A stretch of DNA of 64,000 bases from Planctomycetota bacterium (lineage in GTDB: Bacteria; Planctomycetota; Planctomycetia; Pirellulales; Lacipirellulaceae): NCBI GenBank assembly GCA_029259915.1, contig JAJDED010000007.1, forward strand, positions 1 to 64,000, written 5' to 3'. This document shows, in pieces, positions 16,905 through 26,657 of the stretch. The notes under the pieces were generated by a model. The model did no database searches. It was not told the DNA's origin and saw only the letters and a list, made by a program, of their open reading frames with translations. A program made the translations under genes and the position numbers. Position 1 is the first letter of the stretch. Each line of letters opens with the position of its first letter.

Positions 16905-16960
16905 GTTGGCTTTATGGGTGTCAATTCACCTTTGTGGTTTCTCAGGAAACAGGACGTCGA

Positions 16961-18757
16961 CTAATCATCGTCCGCTCGGAGGACTGAGATGAAAGCTTTT
17001 TGCGGGATATTCACGCTGCCGAATTGCTTCATCTTGGCCTTCCCCTTCTTCTGCTTCTCTAGCAGCTTTTTTTTGCGTGTCACATCGCCGCCGTAGAGTT
17101 TCTCGGTGACATCCTTCCGGTAGGGAGCGACTGTGGTTCGCGCGATAATCTCGCCACCAATCGCACCCTGGATCGGTATCTTGAATTGATGTCGAGGGAT
17201 CTCCTTCGCCAGCTGCTCGCAGTAATGCAAAGCGCGTGTGCGTGCTTTGTCCCGGTGCACGAGATAGGAAAGCGTATCGACCGGCTCTTTGTTTACCAGG
17301 ATGTCGACTTTGACGATGTCGGTCTTGCGATACTCGATCGGCTCGTAGTCAAATGATCCGTATCCACGCGTCAGCATTTTTAGCTTGCCGTAGAAGTCGA
17401 ACAGCACTTCGCCGAGCGGCATGACGCTGGTCACTTCAAGTCGTTTGGCGGAGAGGTAGTCCATTGTCTGACTCTCCGAACGATGCTCGCGGCACAGTTC
17501 CATGACCCCACCGACATACTCTTCGGGAGTGATAATCGAAGCCTTAATGTACGGCTCACTGGCAAACTCGATGGACATTGGATCGGGCCAGTAACTAGGG
17601 TTATCAACCTCTATCTCTGAACCATTTCTCAAGGTCAGCTTGTACTTCACCGACGGAGCGGAGATCACCAAGCCGATATCGAACTCTCGCTGCAGGCGTT
17701 CCTGAATGACATCCAGGTGCAGTAGGCCCAGAAACCCGCAGCGGAATCCAAAACCAAGCGCCGCCGAACTGTCTTTCTCGAATGTCAGAGCTGCGTCGTT
17801 GATCGCGAGTTTGTCCAGAGCCTTCGCGAGTTCCTGATATTCGCCTGTATCCATGGGGTAGATGGACGAGAACACTACCTGCCGTGCTTCCTGATAGCCA
17901 GGGATTGGCTCGTCTGCCTGCCGATCAAGGAGCGTGATCGTATCGCCAACTTCAATATCCTGCACACTCTTGACACCAGCAACGATGTAGCCCACTTCGC
18001 CCGCGCTGAGTTGCTTGCGGGGATTGAGTTGGAACTGGTTGTAGCCAACTTCATCCACCTTAAAGTCGCGATTCGCGTGCATGAAGTGAATCGTATCGCG
18101 TGGCTTGAGTGTTCCCTCCATCACGCGACATTGCAGTATCACGCCACGGAACTTGTCGAAGTGAGCATCAAACACAAGCGCTTTCAAGGGCGCGTCCGGA
18201 CTGCCTTTGGGAGCCGGCAGCTTCTCGACGATGCCCACCAACACTTCCTCAATGTTGATGCCTTTCTTCGCGGAAATCGAAATCGCTTCGAACGGGTCGA
18301 GTCCCAACTCCGCGTCAATCGCTTCTTGAGCTCGCTCGATATCTGCTGAGGGCAAATCGATCTTATTGATGATCGGCAGCAGTTCCAAATTGTGTTCCAA
18401 TGCCATATACAGATTGGCCACCGTCTGCGCCTCCACCCCTTGCGACGCATCGACAATGATCAAAGCACCTTCGCACGCCATCAGGGAGCGCCTGACTTCA
18501 TGCGAAAAATCTACATGGCCAGGCGTGTCAATGAGATTCAGCAGGTAGTTTTTGCCATCCGGAGCGCGATAATCGAGCGTGATCGTGTTGCTCTTAATGG
18601 TGATGCCGCGTTCGCGTTCGATGTCCATCGAATCCAGCATCTGCTCATGCAGATCTCGCTGCGCAATTCCACCGCAAGTTTGGATGAGCCGGTCCGCCAG
18701 AGTCGACTTTCCGTGGTCGATATGGGCGATAATGCAGAAATTTCGAATGTGTTCCAT
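16961..18757 (-). CDS. lepA: elongation factor 4 (LepA), translational GTPase
   Basis: Complete LepA/EF4 of 598 residues. The G domain has AHIDHGKSTLADRL (P-loop), DSMDIERERGITI (switch), DTPGHVDFSHEV and NKIDLPSA; domains II-III and the EF-G-like part follow (RCGFLGLLHLDVIQERLQRE), and the LepA-specific C-terminal domain ends in LLEKQKKGKAKMKQFGSVNI. It helps ribosomes on the membrane or in stress by back-translocation-like remodelling. Read on the minus strand as a single gene, 56 bases after the start of the small gene at 16904. This housekeeping gene marks the end of the block between the two murein gene groups. Confidence 0.97.
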   Translation of the reverse strand: MEHIRNFCIIAHIDHGKSTLADRLIQTCGGIAQRDLHEQMLDSMDIERERGITIKSNTITLDYRAPDGKNYLLNLIDTPGHVDFSHEVRRSLMACEGALIIVDASQGVEAQTVANLYMALEHNLELLPIINKIDLPSADIERAQEAIDAELGLDPFEAISISAKKGINIEEVLVGIVEKLPAPKGSPDAPLKALVFDAHFDKFRGVILQCRVMEGTLKPRDTIHFMHANRDFKVDEVGYNQFQLNPRKQLSAGEVGYIVAGVKSVQDIEVGDTITLLDRQADEPIPGYQEARQVVFSSIYPMDTGEYQELAKALDKLAINDAALTFEKDSSAALGFGFRCGFLGLLHLDVIQERLQREFDIGLVISAPSVKYKLTLRNGSEIEVDNPSYWPDPMSIEFASEPYIKASIITPEEYVGGVMELCREHRSESQTMDYLSAKRLEVTSVMPLGEVLFDFYGKLKMLTRGYGSFDYEPIEYRKTDIVKVDILVNKEPVDTLSYLVHRDKARTRALHYCEQLAKEIPRHQFKIPIQGAIGGEIIARTTVAPYRKDVTEKLYGGDVTRKKKLLEKQKKGKAKMKQFGSVNIPQKAFISVLRADDD

Positions 18758-19207
18758 GGCATAATTTTAGCAGGAAACAGGGTGAAGAAGCAGGAGGCGG
18801 CTGGAAGACTATTGCAACGCCCTAAGAACCGGCTGGTAGGACTGGCTTTGCCGGTGTTTTGATGTAACAAAAGGTGCTGACAGAACTGTATAATGTGGGC
18901 GTGTCATTTGTCACGAGCGAACCCTGCTTCGGTCAGTCGAATTGCCGTCGGTTGGACAAGCTTCAGCGAGTTTGTATCTCCTCATTCTGGCCGTGAATTT
19001 CACCTCCGCGCGCAAGCCCAGGTGCGTTCGACGCATGGGTTGCCCCCACCGATGTCGCGGTTGACAACGAATCGTTCATAGATGCGTTCGGGGTGAAACT
19101 ATCGAAGGCAAGAAACCCGCCGGAAAAGTAGGCCTTGAGCCGGTCTGAATTGGCCTAAACGCGCTCCACGATAGCATTATGCTTAGTACCCAAACGTGGA
19201 ACGAACG
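18758..19207. other. 450-base intergenic gap
   Basis: This lies between lepA and the end of the NamZ fusion, both on the minus strand. Only short unrelated frames occur on either strand. I see no repeat, RNA gene or good terminator. Confidence 0.5.
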
Positions 19208-21610
19208 TCACTCTGAGTAAAGCAGGAACTTGCGACGCCGCGCGAGAAACCGATCTAGCTCTTGCTGGAAGAGTGGCTTGAGCGAGCCGGCATCTTGCCC
19301 GCTTTGGATAGCTTCGAGGACCGAGCGGTTGATCAACAGGCGATTGAATCGCTTCATGTTCCAATCGTCGGCGTAGAGCTTTCGCAATGTGCAAGCGATG
19401 TGCAGCCCCACGTCGACGGGACGGAATACCTGGCGGTCGACTACGATGACGTTGACCCCTTGGCAGAGTTCGCCAGCGTATTTGCTCGAAGCAGGCGTGA
19501 ACCGAATCGGTACGAAACGCACGCCTGCTAGCCCTTGTTGGTTGAGTGCCGCGGCCAACTTCTGGCTGTCGATCCATGGCGCACCAAACAATTCAAACGG
19601 GGTATCTGTTCCGCGACCGACCGAAAGGTTCGTGGTTTCCAGCAATCCGATCCCTGGATACACGATCGCTTGAGTCAGGCTGCGCATGTTGGGCGAAGGA
19701 TTGATCCAGGTTAGCCCCGTCCGATCCCAAGTGTCACCACGCCGCCATTTTTCAACTTCAACTACCTTCAAATCCAAATCGAGGCCACGCTCTTCGCGAA
19801 TCATGCGCGCTAGTTCGCCAGCCGTCATCCCGTGTCGCACGGCAATTGGGTGATAACCGACGAACGATTCGTCGCCCCGATCAAGGACAGGACCTTCGAC
19901 CAACTTTCCGCCAATCGGATTGGGCCGATCCAGCACAACAAAATGCAACCCTTGCTCAGCCGCAGCTTCCATGGCCAATCCCATGGTGGAGATGTAAGTG
20001 TAAAACCGGGTGCCGATGTCCTGGATGTCGAAGACAAGCGTATCAAGGGTTTTCAATCGATCGGACCCGGGCCGTCGCGATTCCCCATACAAACTGTAAA
20101 CAGGCAAATTCGTGGTTGGGTCGTGGGCGTCGGCAACATTGGGTTCGTCCAGCTTGCCTTGCAGGCCATGCTCCGGGCTGAAAATGGCAACCAGTTCCAC
20201 CGCCGGTGCATCATGCAAAAGATCGATCGTGCGTTTGCCGTGCCGGTCGAGGCCGGTGTGGTTTGTGATAAGCCCGACGCGCCGGTTGGCCAGGGCCTGG
20301 AAATTGTCGCGTTCGAGAACATCGATTCCCGTGAGAACATTGCCCGGTTGCTTATTTGCCGGTTCTTTGACAACACTTTCCCGCGCAGAAGTCTTTCGAT
20401 TCTTTCCAACGATCGCTGCTGCCGCCAGTGTACCGATGCGCCCCGCCAAGTGATTGATGCTCCCTTGCCCATCTGGGTGCAAACGATTCGAGAGAAAAAT
20501 AACGAACAAATCCAATTGGGGATCGATCCACATGGCGGTGCCAGTGAATCCGCCGTGGCCAAACGCCTGGCGGCTGAAGAGTTCGCCCCGATTACTGGAA
20601 TACTTACTCGATACGTCCCAACCGAGTGCCCGACGCTGACCTGCGATATTTCGGCCGCGAATCATTTCCCGGATAGTCTGCGAACTGAGAATTTGCTTCC
20701 CATCCGATATGCCACGTGCAAGCATCATCGAGGCATAGCGGGCCAGATCGTCAGCCGTGGAAAACAAACCGGCGTGTCCCGCCACTCCATCCAAGAGTGC
20801 CGACCGGGGATCGTGAACCGTGCCGCGCAGCCACTCTCCCTCGCGCTGCTCGGTCGGAGCGGCGCGTGCCCGTAAGTGTTCGTCAGGGAGGAATCCAGTT
20901 TCAAGCATCCCCGCCGGCTGAAAGATATTTTCTTTGGCAAACTGAGCCACATCCTGGCCAGTCACACGCCGCACCATCTCGCCAAGCACGAGGAACCCCA
21001 CGTCGGTGTAGACAAACTTTTTTCCCACCGGACCGGTTGTTTTCAACGCCCAAATTCGGTTCCATGCTTCTTTGCTCCCCTGCTTGTAGTCGGCCAGCGG
21101 ATTGTCGGGTATCAGTCCCCCTTGGTGCGTGAGTAAATGTTCGACGGTGATTTTGTCTTTGCCATTCTGTGCAAACTCGGGAATGGTGTTTGCCACCGGA
21201 TCGCGCAGCCGCAGTTGGCCTCGTTCTACCAAAATCATAATGCTCGTAGCGGTGGCGACCGGCTTAGTGAGCGAAGCCATATCGAAAACCGTGTCGACCG
21301 TCATGAGTTCCGGCGTCGGTTGAAGCTGGCGGTGACCAAATGCGCGGGCGAAGGCAACCGTTCCCTGTCGGCCAATCATTACCACACAGCCGGGAAGTTT
21401 TTCCTGTTGGATCTCGGACGCGACGAGCCCCTCGATTTGTTCCAGAATCGTTCCGTCCAGCCCCACCGCAAGCGGATCACTTTGCGGCAACGGTGCACAA
21501 TGCGCGAGCGCTGCACCTATGACGACTAGCGCCACACTTATCGAAAGGAGGACGCGGCATTTGGCGACCGTTTTCCAATCGAAGCGAGTCAGAAGAGTAT
21601 GGTCGATCAT
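19208..21610 (-). CDS. fusion: beta-lactamase-type serine hydrolase + NamZ-like exo-N-acetylmuramidase (DUF1343)
   Basis: ATG 21610 overlaps the symporter stop (ATGA); the frame runs on to 21970, but that part overlaps the symporter gene and looks spurious. 800 residues: an N-terminal hydrophobic stretch (VLLSISVALVVIGAALAHC, signal peptide, possibly a lipoprotein Cys), then a class C beta-lactamase/serine hydrolase domain with SLTK (S113-K116), YTDVG and HGG, then a DUF1343 domain starting at GIDVLERDNFQALANRRVGL and including FSPEHGLQG. DUF1343 is the NamZ family (GH171), exo-beta-N-acetylmuramidases releasing MurNAc from glycan ends. The fused hydrolase may act on the peptide or ester side of the same substrate (inference). 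Coupling to an SSS symporter fits MurNAc release plus uptake. Confidence 0.88.
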   Translation of the reverse strand: MIDHTLLTRFDWKTVAKCRVLLSISVALVVIGAALAHCAPLPQSDPLAVGLDGTILEQIEGLVASEIQQEKLPGCVVMIGRQGTVAFARAFGHRQLQPTPELMTVDTVFDMASLTKPVATATSIMILVERGQLRLRDPVANTIPEFAQNGKDKITVEHLLTHQGGLIPDNPLADYKQGSKEAWNRIWALKTTGPVGKKFVYTDVGFLVLGEMVRRVTGQDVAQFAKENIFQPAGMLETGFLPDEHLRARAAPTEQREGEWLRGTVHDPRSALLDGVAGHAGLFSTADDLARYASMMLARGISDGKQILSSQTIREMIRGRNIAGQRRALGWDVSSKYSSNRGELFSRQAFGHGGFTGTAMWIDPQLDLFVIFLSNRLHPDGQGSINHLAGRIGTLAAAAIVGKNRKTSARESVVKEPANKQPGNVLTGIDVLERDNFQALANRRVGLITNHTGLDRHGKRTIDLLHDAPAVELVAIFSPEHGLQGKLDEPNVADAHDPTTNLPVYSLYGESRRPGSDRLKTLDTLVFDIQDIGTRFYTYISTMGLAMEAAAEQGLHFVVLDRPNPIGGKLVEGPVLDRGDESFVGYHPIAVRHGMTAGELARMIREERGLDLDLKVVEVEKWRRGDTWDRTGLTWINPSPNMRSLTQAIVYPGIGLLETTNLSVGRGTDTPFELFGAPWIDSQKLAAALNQQGLAGVRFVPIRFTPASSKYAGELCQGVNVIVVDRQVFRPVDVGLHIACTLRKLYADDWNMKRFNRLLINRSVLEAIQSGQDAGSLKPLFQQELDRFLARRRKFLLYSE

Positions 21611-23109
21611 GATGGGAAACTTTCCGAAGAATCTCGCGAGCCAAGTGCTTGCGGGAAAACAAAACTTAGCAGCAGTCCGAACAGAAATGTCGAAACAGCG
21701 CCCACCATCGCATACCAGGGCCAGGCTAGCGGTGTCATCAGAGCGACGGTCGACAACAATCCTAGTCCAAAGACGAATCCCCCAAGCGCAGCCGGCTGTT
21801 GAACACGCTTGGCCAAGACTGCCAGGCAGTAAATTCCCAGGACGGGGCCTAGCGCGAACCCGGCGATTTTCAGCACGCTGCTCACAGTGTTCTCGGAAGC
21901 GCCGATCTGGTTGCTTACCAGTGCAATGCCGATTTGTAAGAAGCCGAAACAGACCGTCGCGATACGGCAAATCCTTAGCAATTGTTCAGAACCGAGTTCC
22001 TGTTTTCTGAGTGGGAGATAAATATCGTTGATCAGTGCGGTTGCCGACGAGTTGAGCGAGCTGGAGAGCGTCGACATCGCTGCGGCAAACACCGCCGCCA
22101 ACGTCAGGCCCGTGAGCCCGATGCCCAAGTGGTGAACAATGAAGTGTGCGAATACGCGGTCCCCATCGGCAGACGTAAACAGCGTTTCTGGTGGGAAAGT
22201 CTGATAAAAACATGCCAGCCCCATTCCGATTGCCAGGAACAGCGCAAATTGGGCGCAGACCATAAAGCCACTCACCGCCAACGCCCAGCCTGCGGCACGT
22301 TGACTCTTTGCTGCAAGGTAGCGCTGAACCATCATCTGATCCGTTCCGTGGGTCGCGGCGGTAAGAAACAACCCGCCCACCAAGCCGGCCCAGAATGTCA
22401 TCGTCGGTTTCACTAGGCTGATGTCGAAGTCCAATACGCGAAACTTATCGTGCTGCTCGCCGAACTCGCGCAATTGGTCGAGTCCTCCCGGCAGTTGTCC
22501 GACAATCACAACCAGCGTCACGATGGCCCCGATCGAATAGATAAGAAACTGCAAACAATCGTTCCAGATCACCGATTTCACGCCGCCAAAAAAAGTGTAG
22601 GCGATCGTCACGATTCCAATCCCCGCAATACATCCGGGCAACCCCACGCCGACTACTTGATCCAGTGCTAGTGCAGTAAGAAACAATCGCAGCGCATCGC
22701 TCAGATTTCTTGTCACGAGAAACAACAACGAAGTTGCCCGACGGGAAGTGGCACCAAAACGTCTCTCGAGTACTTCGTAAGAAGTAAAAGGTTCACCACG
22801 GAAATAGAGCGGAAGTAACAAATACACAACCAAGATGCGTCCCGCAATGTAGCCAAAAGTAATCTGCAGAAATCGCATGTCGCCGCCTTCGGCAGCAAAG
22901 GTGAAGCCGGGGATGCTGAGAAATGTGACCGTGCTGGTTTCCGTGGCGACGATCGACAACAGCACAGCCCACCCGGGGAGCGAGCGCCCCCCCAAAAAAT
23001 AATCGACGGTGCTACGCTGGCCTCGTCCCACCCATACCCCTAGGGTCAGGACGATGCCTAAGTAGCCGAGAACAATTGCCAGGTCGGTCGAAGAGAGCAG
23101 GGAGTTCAA
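21607..23109 (-). CDS. sodium:solute symporter (SSS family), probable amino-sugar uptake
   Basis: 500-residue integral membrane protein of the sodium/solute symporter family with ~13 hydrophobic segments. Family marks are LGGRSLPGWAVLLSIVATET and GFTFAAEGGDMRFLQITFGY near the N-terminus, and LAAVFAAAMSTLSSSLNSSA in the second half. Its stop overlaps the start of the NamZ fusion, so uptake and MurNAc release are coupled. The divergent murQ and a kinase handle the phosphorylated sugar, which makes MurNAc or a related amino sugar the probable substrate. A 21-bp-spaced direct repeat (23278-23305) lies in the divergent promoter region. The substrate is inferred from context. Confidence 0.87.
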   Translation of the reverse strand: MNSLLSSTDLAIVLGYLGIVLTLGVWVGRGQRSTVDYFLGGRSLPGWAVLLSIVATETSTVTFLSIPGFTFAAEGGDMRFLQITFGYIAGRILVVYLLLPLYFRGEPFTSYEVLERRFGATSRRATSLLFLVTRNLSDALRLFLTALALDQVVGVGLPGCIAGIGIVTIAYTFFGGVKSVIWNDCLQFLIYSIGAIVTLVVIVGQLPGGLDQLREFGEQHDKFRVLDFDISLVKPTMTFWAGLVGGLFLTAATHGTDQMMVQRYLAAKSQRAAGWALAVSGFMVCAQFALFLAIGMGLACFYQTFPPETLFTSADGDRVFAHFIVHHLGIGLTGLTLAAVFAAAMSTLSSSLNSSATALINDIYLPLRKQELGSEQLLRICRIATVCFGFLQIGIALVSNQIGASENTVSSVLKIAGFALGPVLGIYCLAVLAKRVQQPAALGGFVFGLGLLSTVALMTPLAWPWYAMVGAVSTFLFGLLLSFVFPQALGSRDSSESFPS

Positions 23110-23277
23110 GTGCAGGATCTGAAAAAGATGCGGGGGAGACTATCCTAACCGGCGTTGCGGCAGCAGTGGGCAGAAAAGAGACGGCCGGTCTCTCTCTTTC
23201 AAAACGCTATGTTGAAGACCACCGGCCCGTGCTATTCTACACAGTATCCTAGGCAAATCAGTGCCAAAAAGGGTCCC

Positions 23278-23305
23278 GAGCGCACGTGTTTCTCTTTTTC
23301 GCGCA
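23278..23305 (+). promoter_or_regulatory. putative regulator site, murQ / symporter divergent promoter
   Basis: GAGCGCA (23278-23284) and TCGCGCA (23299-23305) are direct repeats exactly 21 bases apart. It matches the nnGCGCA-N14-nnGCGCA pattern found at nine other places in the window, with weaker first bases. It lies 44 bases before murQ and about 170 before the symporter. Confidence 0.55.
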
Positions 23306-23348
23306 CAAACGCTGTTTCTCTACCTAGCTGCTTACTAGAATCGAATTG

Positions 23349-24248
23349 ATGTTAGATAATCTCACAACCGAAGCGCGCAATCCTGCATCGGAGGACTTAG
23401 ACGCCCTAAGTCCCCGGGCAATCGTCGAGCTTATTTGCTCCGAAGATATGAAGGTTGCCGAATCAGTGCGCCAACAAGCGGAACCGATCGCCAAGGCAAT
23501 CGAAGTCATCGCGCACCGTTTAGGACATGGCGGACGTTTGATTTACATCGGTGCCGGCACTTCCGGCAGGTTGGGGATTCTCGACGCCGCCGAATGTCCT
23601 CCCACGTTCAATTCCGATCCGGCACAGGTAGTTGGGATCATTGCCGGCGGACCGCAAGCGATGTTGCGTGCGGTCGAGGGTGCAGAGGATTCTGGCGAAT
23701 TGGCTGCGGAAGATTTGCGCGAGATCGAACTTTGCAGCCACGACGTCGTCGTGGGAATTGCCACGAGTGGTCGTACCCCCTATGTGATCGGAGGGCTTGA
23801 TTACGCCCGCAGTCAGGGAGCGTATGCGATCGGTTTGAGTTGCAATCGAGATGCCACCGTCAGCGCACGGGCAGACCTGAGTATCGCTCCCGTGGTGGGG
23901 CCCGAAGTGGTTAGTGGTTCCACGCGGATGAAAGCCGGCACGGCGACGAAAATGGTGCTCAATATGCTCTCGACGGGTGCTATGGTTCGAATGGGAAAGA
24001 CCTATGGCAATCTGATGGTTGATTTGCAGTCCACCAATACCAAGTTGACCGAACGTTCTAAGCGCATTGTTTGCACGCTTACCGATCTTTCCCAGGAACA
24101 GGCTGACGAGTTGCTTCGGCAATGCGATGGCGAGCTTAAGACGGCAATCGTTTCACATCGCCTCGCAAAGTCGCCTGAAGAAGCGCGGCAGCGCTTGCAT
24201 GCCGCACGGGGGCATTTGAGAAAAGCATTAGAGAATAGTCAGGTATGA
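23349..24248 (+). CDS. murQ: N-acetylmuramic acid 6-phosphate etherase
   Basis: Converts MurNAc 6-phosphate to GlcNAc 6-phosphate and D-lactate, the step that joins murein sugars to amino-sugar metabolism. The SIS domain motif GAGTSGRLGILDAAECPPTF is intact, and E82 and E113 correspond to the catalytic pair E83/E114 of the E. coli enzyme; STRMKAGTATKMVLNMLSTG and YGNLMVDL complete the family set. 299 residues, normal length, cytoplasmic. ATG 23349 is preferred to TTG 23346. Its TGA overlaps the ATG of the next gene, an amino-sugar kinase. The upstream divergent gap carries one of the shared direct repeats. Confidence 0.96.
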   Translation: MLDNLTTEARNPASEDLDALSPRAIVELICSEDMKVAESVRQQAEPIAKAIEVIAHRLGHGGRLIYIGAGTSGRLGILDAAECPPTFNSDPAQVVGIIAGGPQAMLRAVEGAEDSGELAAEDLREIELCSHDVVVGIATSGRTPYVIGGLDYARSQGAYAIGLSCNRDATVSARADLSIAPVVGPEVVSGSTRMKAGTATKMVLNMLSTGAMVRMGKTYGNLMVDLQSTNTKLTERSKRIVCTLTDLSQEQADELLRQCDGELKTAIVSHRLAKSPEEARQRLHAARGHLRKALENSQV

Positions 24249-25225
24249 CAACCTCTTCCTGCGCCGGAAAAATCTCTGCCGGAGAACCGACCCTCGATCG
24301 GTTGGTTCTTGGAGTCGACGGAGGCGGCACCAAAACCACCGCCTGGCTGGCTCGCCGTGCGCCAGGCAAGGAGCCCAATATCCTTGGGCGTGGCGTGGCA
24401 GGCTCATCGAATGTGAGAGCGGCAGGAGTGCAGGTCGCGCTCGAAAATTTGAAGTCCGCGGTCGAATTGGCTTGGAGCGACGCGCAACGCACTCCGCAGT
24501 CGGCTTGCTGCGCCGTACTCGCTCTTTCGGGTTCCGGACATCCACAGACGCAAAGCCAAGTGCTCGACTGGGCAAATAAACAGCAACTTGCGGAGCATGT
24601 ACAGATTGTTCACGATGCTGCGCCGGTTCTTTCTGCGGGTACTCCCGAAGGAAAGGGCGTTGCCTTGATAGCCGGGACTGGCGCTGTGGCTTATGGCACC
24701 AACGCCAAGGGGACGACGTATGTAGCTGGCGGCTGGGGATACTTGTTTGGCGATGAAGGGAGCGCTTATTGGCTCGGCCAGGCCGCGTTGGGGGCCATTT
24801 CGCAAGCATCCGACGGTCGGGGTCCGAGCACAACGCTCGAACAGTGCGTGCTTGAGCGTTTGAAAATCTCGGAAGCTCGAGAGATTCTTTCTACTCTACA
24901 ACGCAATAAGGATGTTCGGCAGACGGTTGCTTCTTTGGCCGATCTGGTAACCGAAGCTGCCGTGCAGGGCGATACTGTTGCCGAGCAAATTGTGCAGCAG
25001 GGCGTTGATCACTTGGCTGCTTTGGTGCAAAGTGTGGCTCAGGAATTGTTGCTCGGTAAAGATTTTCCCCTGGCCCTGACCGGCGGCGTGCTGTGTGGGT
25101 GTAGCCAAGTGAGGAAATCGTTGCGGGAGGGCTTATCGCGCGCTGGTCTGAAGCCGACCCCCATCGAACTTGTGCTGGAACCTGTCGCCGGTTGTGTGAA
25201 GTTGGCTTGCGAGTTCACTATCTAG
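24245..25225 (+). CDS. BadF/BadG-type ATPase, amino-sugar (GlcNAc/MurNAc) kinase
   Basis: ASKHA-fold kinase of the BadF/BadG/BcrA/BcrD family, 326 residues. The phosphate-1 loop is VLGVDGGGTKTTAWLA (near residue 20-35); IVHDAAPVLSAGTPEGKGVA with LIAGTGAVAYG, then GGWGYLFGDEGSAYWLG, form the rest of the ATP and sugar site. Family members include mammalian-type GlcNAc kinase and bacterial MurK, which phosphorylates both MurNAc and GlcNAc. It overlaps murQ by ATGA, so the likely task is making MurNAc 6-phosphate for MurQ. It ends 19 bases from the convergent anmK. The exact sugar preference is inferred. Confidence 0.85.
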   Translation: MTTSSCAGKISAGEPTLDRLVLGVDGGGTKTTAWLARRAPGKEPNILGRGVAGSSNVRAAGVQVALENLKSAVELAWSDAQRTPQSACCAVLALSGSGHPQTQSQVLDWANKQQLAEHVQIVHDAAPVLSAGTPEGKGVALIAGTGAVAYGTNAKGTTYVAGGWGYLFGDEGSAYWLGQAALGAISQASDGRGPSTTLEQCVLERLKISEAREILSTLQRNKDVRQTVASLADLVTEAAVQGDTVAEQIVQQGVDHLAALVQSVAQELLLGKDFPLALTGGVLCGCSQVRKSLREGLSRAGLKPTPIELVLEPVAGCVKLACEFTI

Positions 25226-25244
25226 CCAAATCGGACGCCACGCG

Positions 25245-26318
25245 TTAGCCAAACTGGACTGTCGTGCAGCCGCTTACAGGCTTTTCACATCCGGTAGTTT
25301 CTGGGATCGTCAACGGTAACTGTTTTTGGTGACGGACGGCCAACCAAGCAAAGCATTCTGCCTCAAGCGTATCAGGGTTCAGCCCGCGTTCACGGACGTT
25401 TTTGATTTCGCCAAAGCGTTCTTCCAGCATCCGCATGATGACCGGATGGTGGACGCCACCGCCAGTGACCCACATCCTTTCAGGCATGCTGGGGAGTTTT
25501 TTCACAGCGCGGAAAATTGCTTCGGTTGTTACGGCGCACAAAGTCGCGGCTCCATCTTCAATGCTAAGTCCCGACACGTCGACATGATCAAAATCATAAC
25601 GATCAGCGGCCTTTGGCAAGGGGCGTGCAAAGAAAGGTGTCTCGAACGCTGCTTCTACAGTTTCATGGTGGACTGTGCCTGTCGAAGCGAGTTGACCGTC
25701 GCGGTCGTGTGGCAGGTCGGCCATGGCTTGAGCCCATTCGTCGATCAACCCACAGCCGGGACCCGTGTCGCCGGCGATAATCTCGTCGCGTTCTCCCAAC
25801 CAGGTCACATTGGCCACCCCACCCAAGTTGAGTACCAAAGTAGGGCGTGGCTCATCCGCAAATAAAGCTCGATGAAACATAGCGACCAGCGGGGCTCCTT
25901 GCCCGGAAGCTGCCATGTCGCACCGACGAAAGTCGGACACAATCGGGATATCCAATTCCCTGGCTAAAGTCCAAGGATTGCCAATTTGCAGTGTTAACCC
26001 TTCCGAGGGCAAGTGACGAACCGTGTGTCCATGAAAGCCGACGAGATGGATCTTCTTCGCCGTCGAGGAATTTTCACTAAGGATTTGACGTGCCGCTAGC
26101 ACATGGTGTTCTGTGACTTCCTTTTCCAGCCGAAGCAACTCGACTACCGGAACGTCGTGTTGCGAGGCTTCTTGCAGACGCATGCGCAAATCATCGCTGT
26201 AGGGGAGTGTCGACCCTCCGAGAAACTCAATTTTGCTCTCTCCGTCGGTTTTGAGTATCGCGACATCGACCCCATCACAAGAGGTACCGCTCATCATTCC
26301 AACTGCGATTTTTGACAT
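25245..26318 (-). CDS. anmK: anhydro-N-acetylmuramic acid kinase
   Basis: AnmK opens and phosphorylates 1,6-anhydro-MurNAc, the product of lytic transglycosylases, giving MurNAc 6-phosphate for MurQ. Signature segments: VGMMSGTSCDGVDVAILKTD at the N-terminus, FRRCDMAASGQGAPLVAMFH, LNLGGVANVTWL, GDTGPGCGLIDEW (holding the catalytic Asp) and VTGGGVHHPVIM. 357 residues, normal size, cytoplasmic. Convergent with the murQ-kinase pair. Its presence beside NamZ and SpoIID-type enzymes means the locus can use both hydrolase and transglycosylase products. The shared gap with the regulator (26319-26657) may hold its promoter. Confidence 0.95.
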   Translation of the reverse strand: MSKIAVGMMSGTSCDGVDVAILKTDGESKIEFLGGSTLPYSDDLRMRLQEASQHDVPVVELLRLEKEVTEHHVLAARQILSENSSTAKKIHLVGFHGHTVRHLPSEGLTLQIGNPWTLARELDIPIVSDFRRCDMAASGQGAPLVAMFHRALFADEPRPTLVLNLGGVANVTWLGERDEIIAGDTGPGCGLIDEWAQAMADLPHDRDGQLASTGTVHHETVEAAFETPFFARPLPKAADRYDFDHVDVSGLSIEDGAATLCAVTTEAIFRAVKKLPSMPERMWVTGGGVHHPVIMRMLEERFGEIKNVRERGLNPDTLEAECFAWLAVRHQKQLPLTIPETTGCEKPVSGCTTVQFG

Positions 26319-26477
26319 GGGCCAATAAGAGTGATTAGAGGTCTAGGAATTCTAAGGACGATTTTCCACTAGTAGTTGCTTCTAGGCACCAACTTACTGG
26401 GGCCTAGCCGCAATTTATAGATTACTGCAGCCGCATTTAATAGCTTAGCTACTTGGGGCAGTTGGTGAAGGGAAAAA

Positions 26478-26505
26478 ATACGTAATATCCTCTCGGAATT
26501 GCGCA
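26478..26505 (+). promoter_or_regulatory. putative regulator site (weak), anmK / xylR-like divergent gap
   Basis: ATACGTA (26478-26484) and a full TTGCGCA (26499-26505) lie 21 bases apart. The first half-site fits only partly. It is 153 bases before the regulator and 160 before anmK, so it could serve autoregulation. The rest of this 339-base gap shows nothing else. Confidence 0.4.
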
Positions 26506-26657
26506 CATTCCTGGTTAGGATGGAATCAGGTCGAGTGTAGGGGATGCTTTGCAAGTGAATTTGGGTGTCCACGGAAGATTAGTGTGCACGAATATTCTTC
26601 CCCTGCCAAGTTTGCCAAATACGAGGTTTTCCAAGCAGGTCAGTTGGGGCAATACAC

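Noticed and set aside
19832..20875. 347-codon plus-strand frame opposite the NamZ fusion
   Set aside because: It mirrors the codon structure of the NamZ gene and matches no protein family.
21611..21970. N-terminal extension of the NamZ fusion frame by 120 residues
   Set aside because: It lies wholly inside the symporter gene, is rich in Arg and Cys and has no domain; ATG 21610 overlaps the symporter stop and precedes a signal segment.
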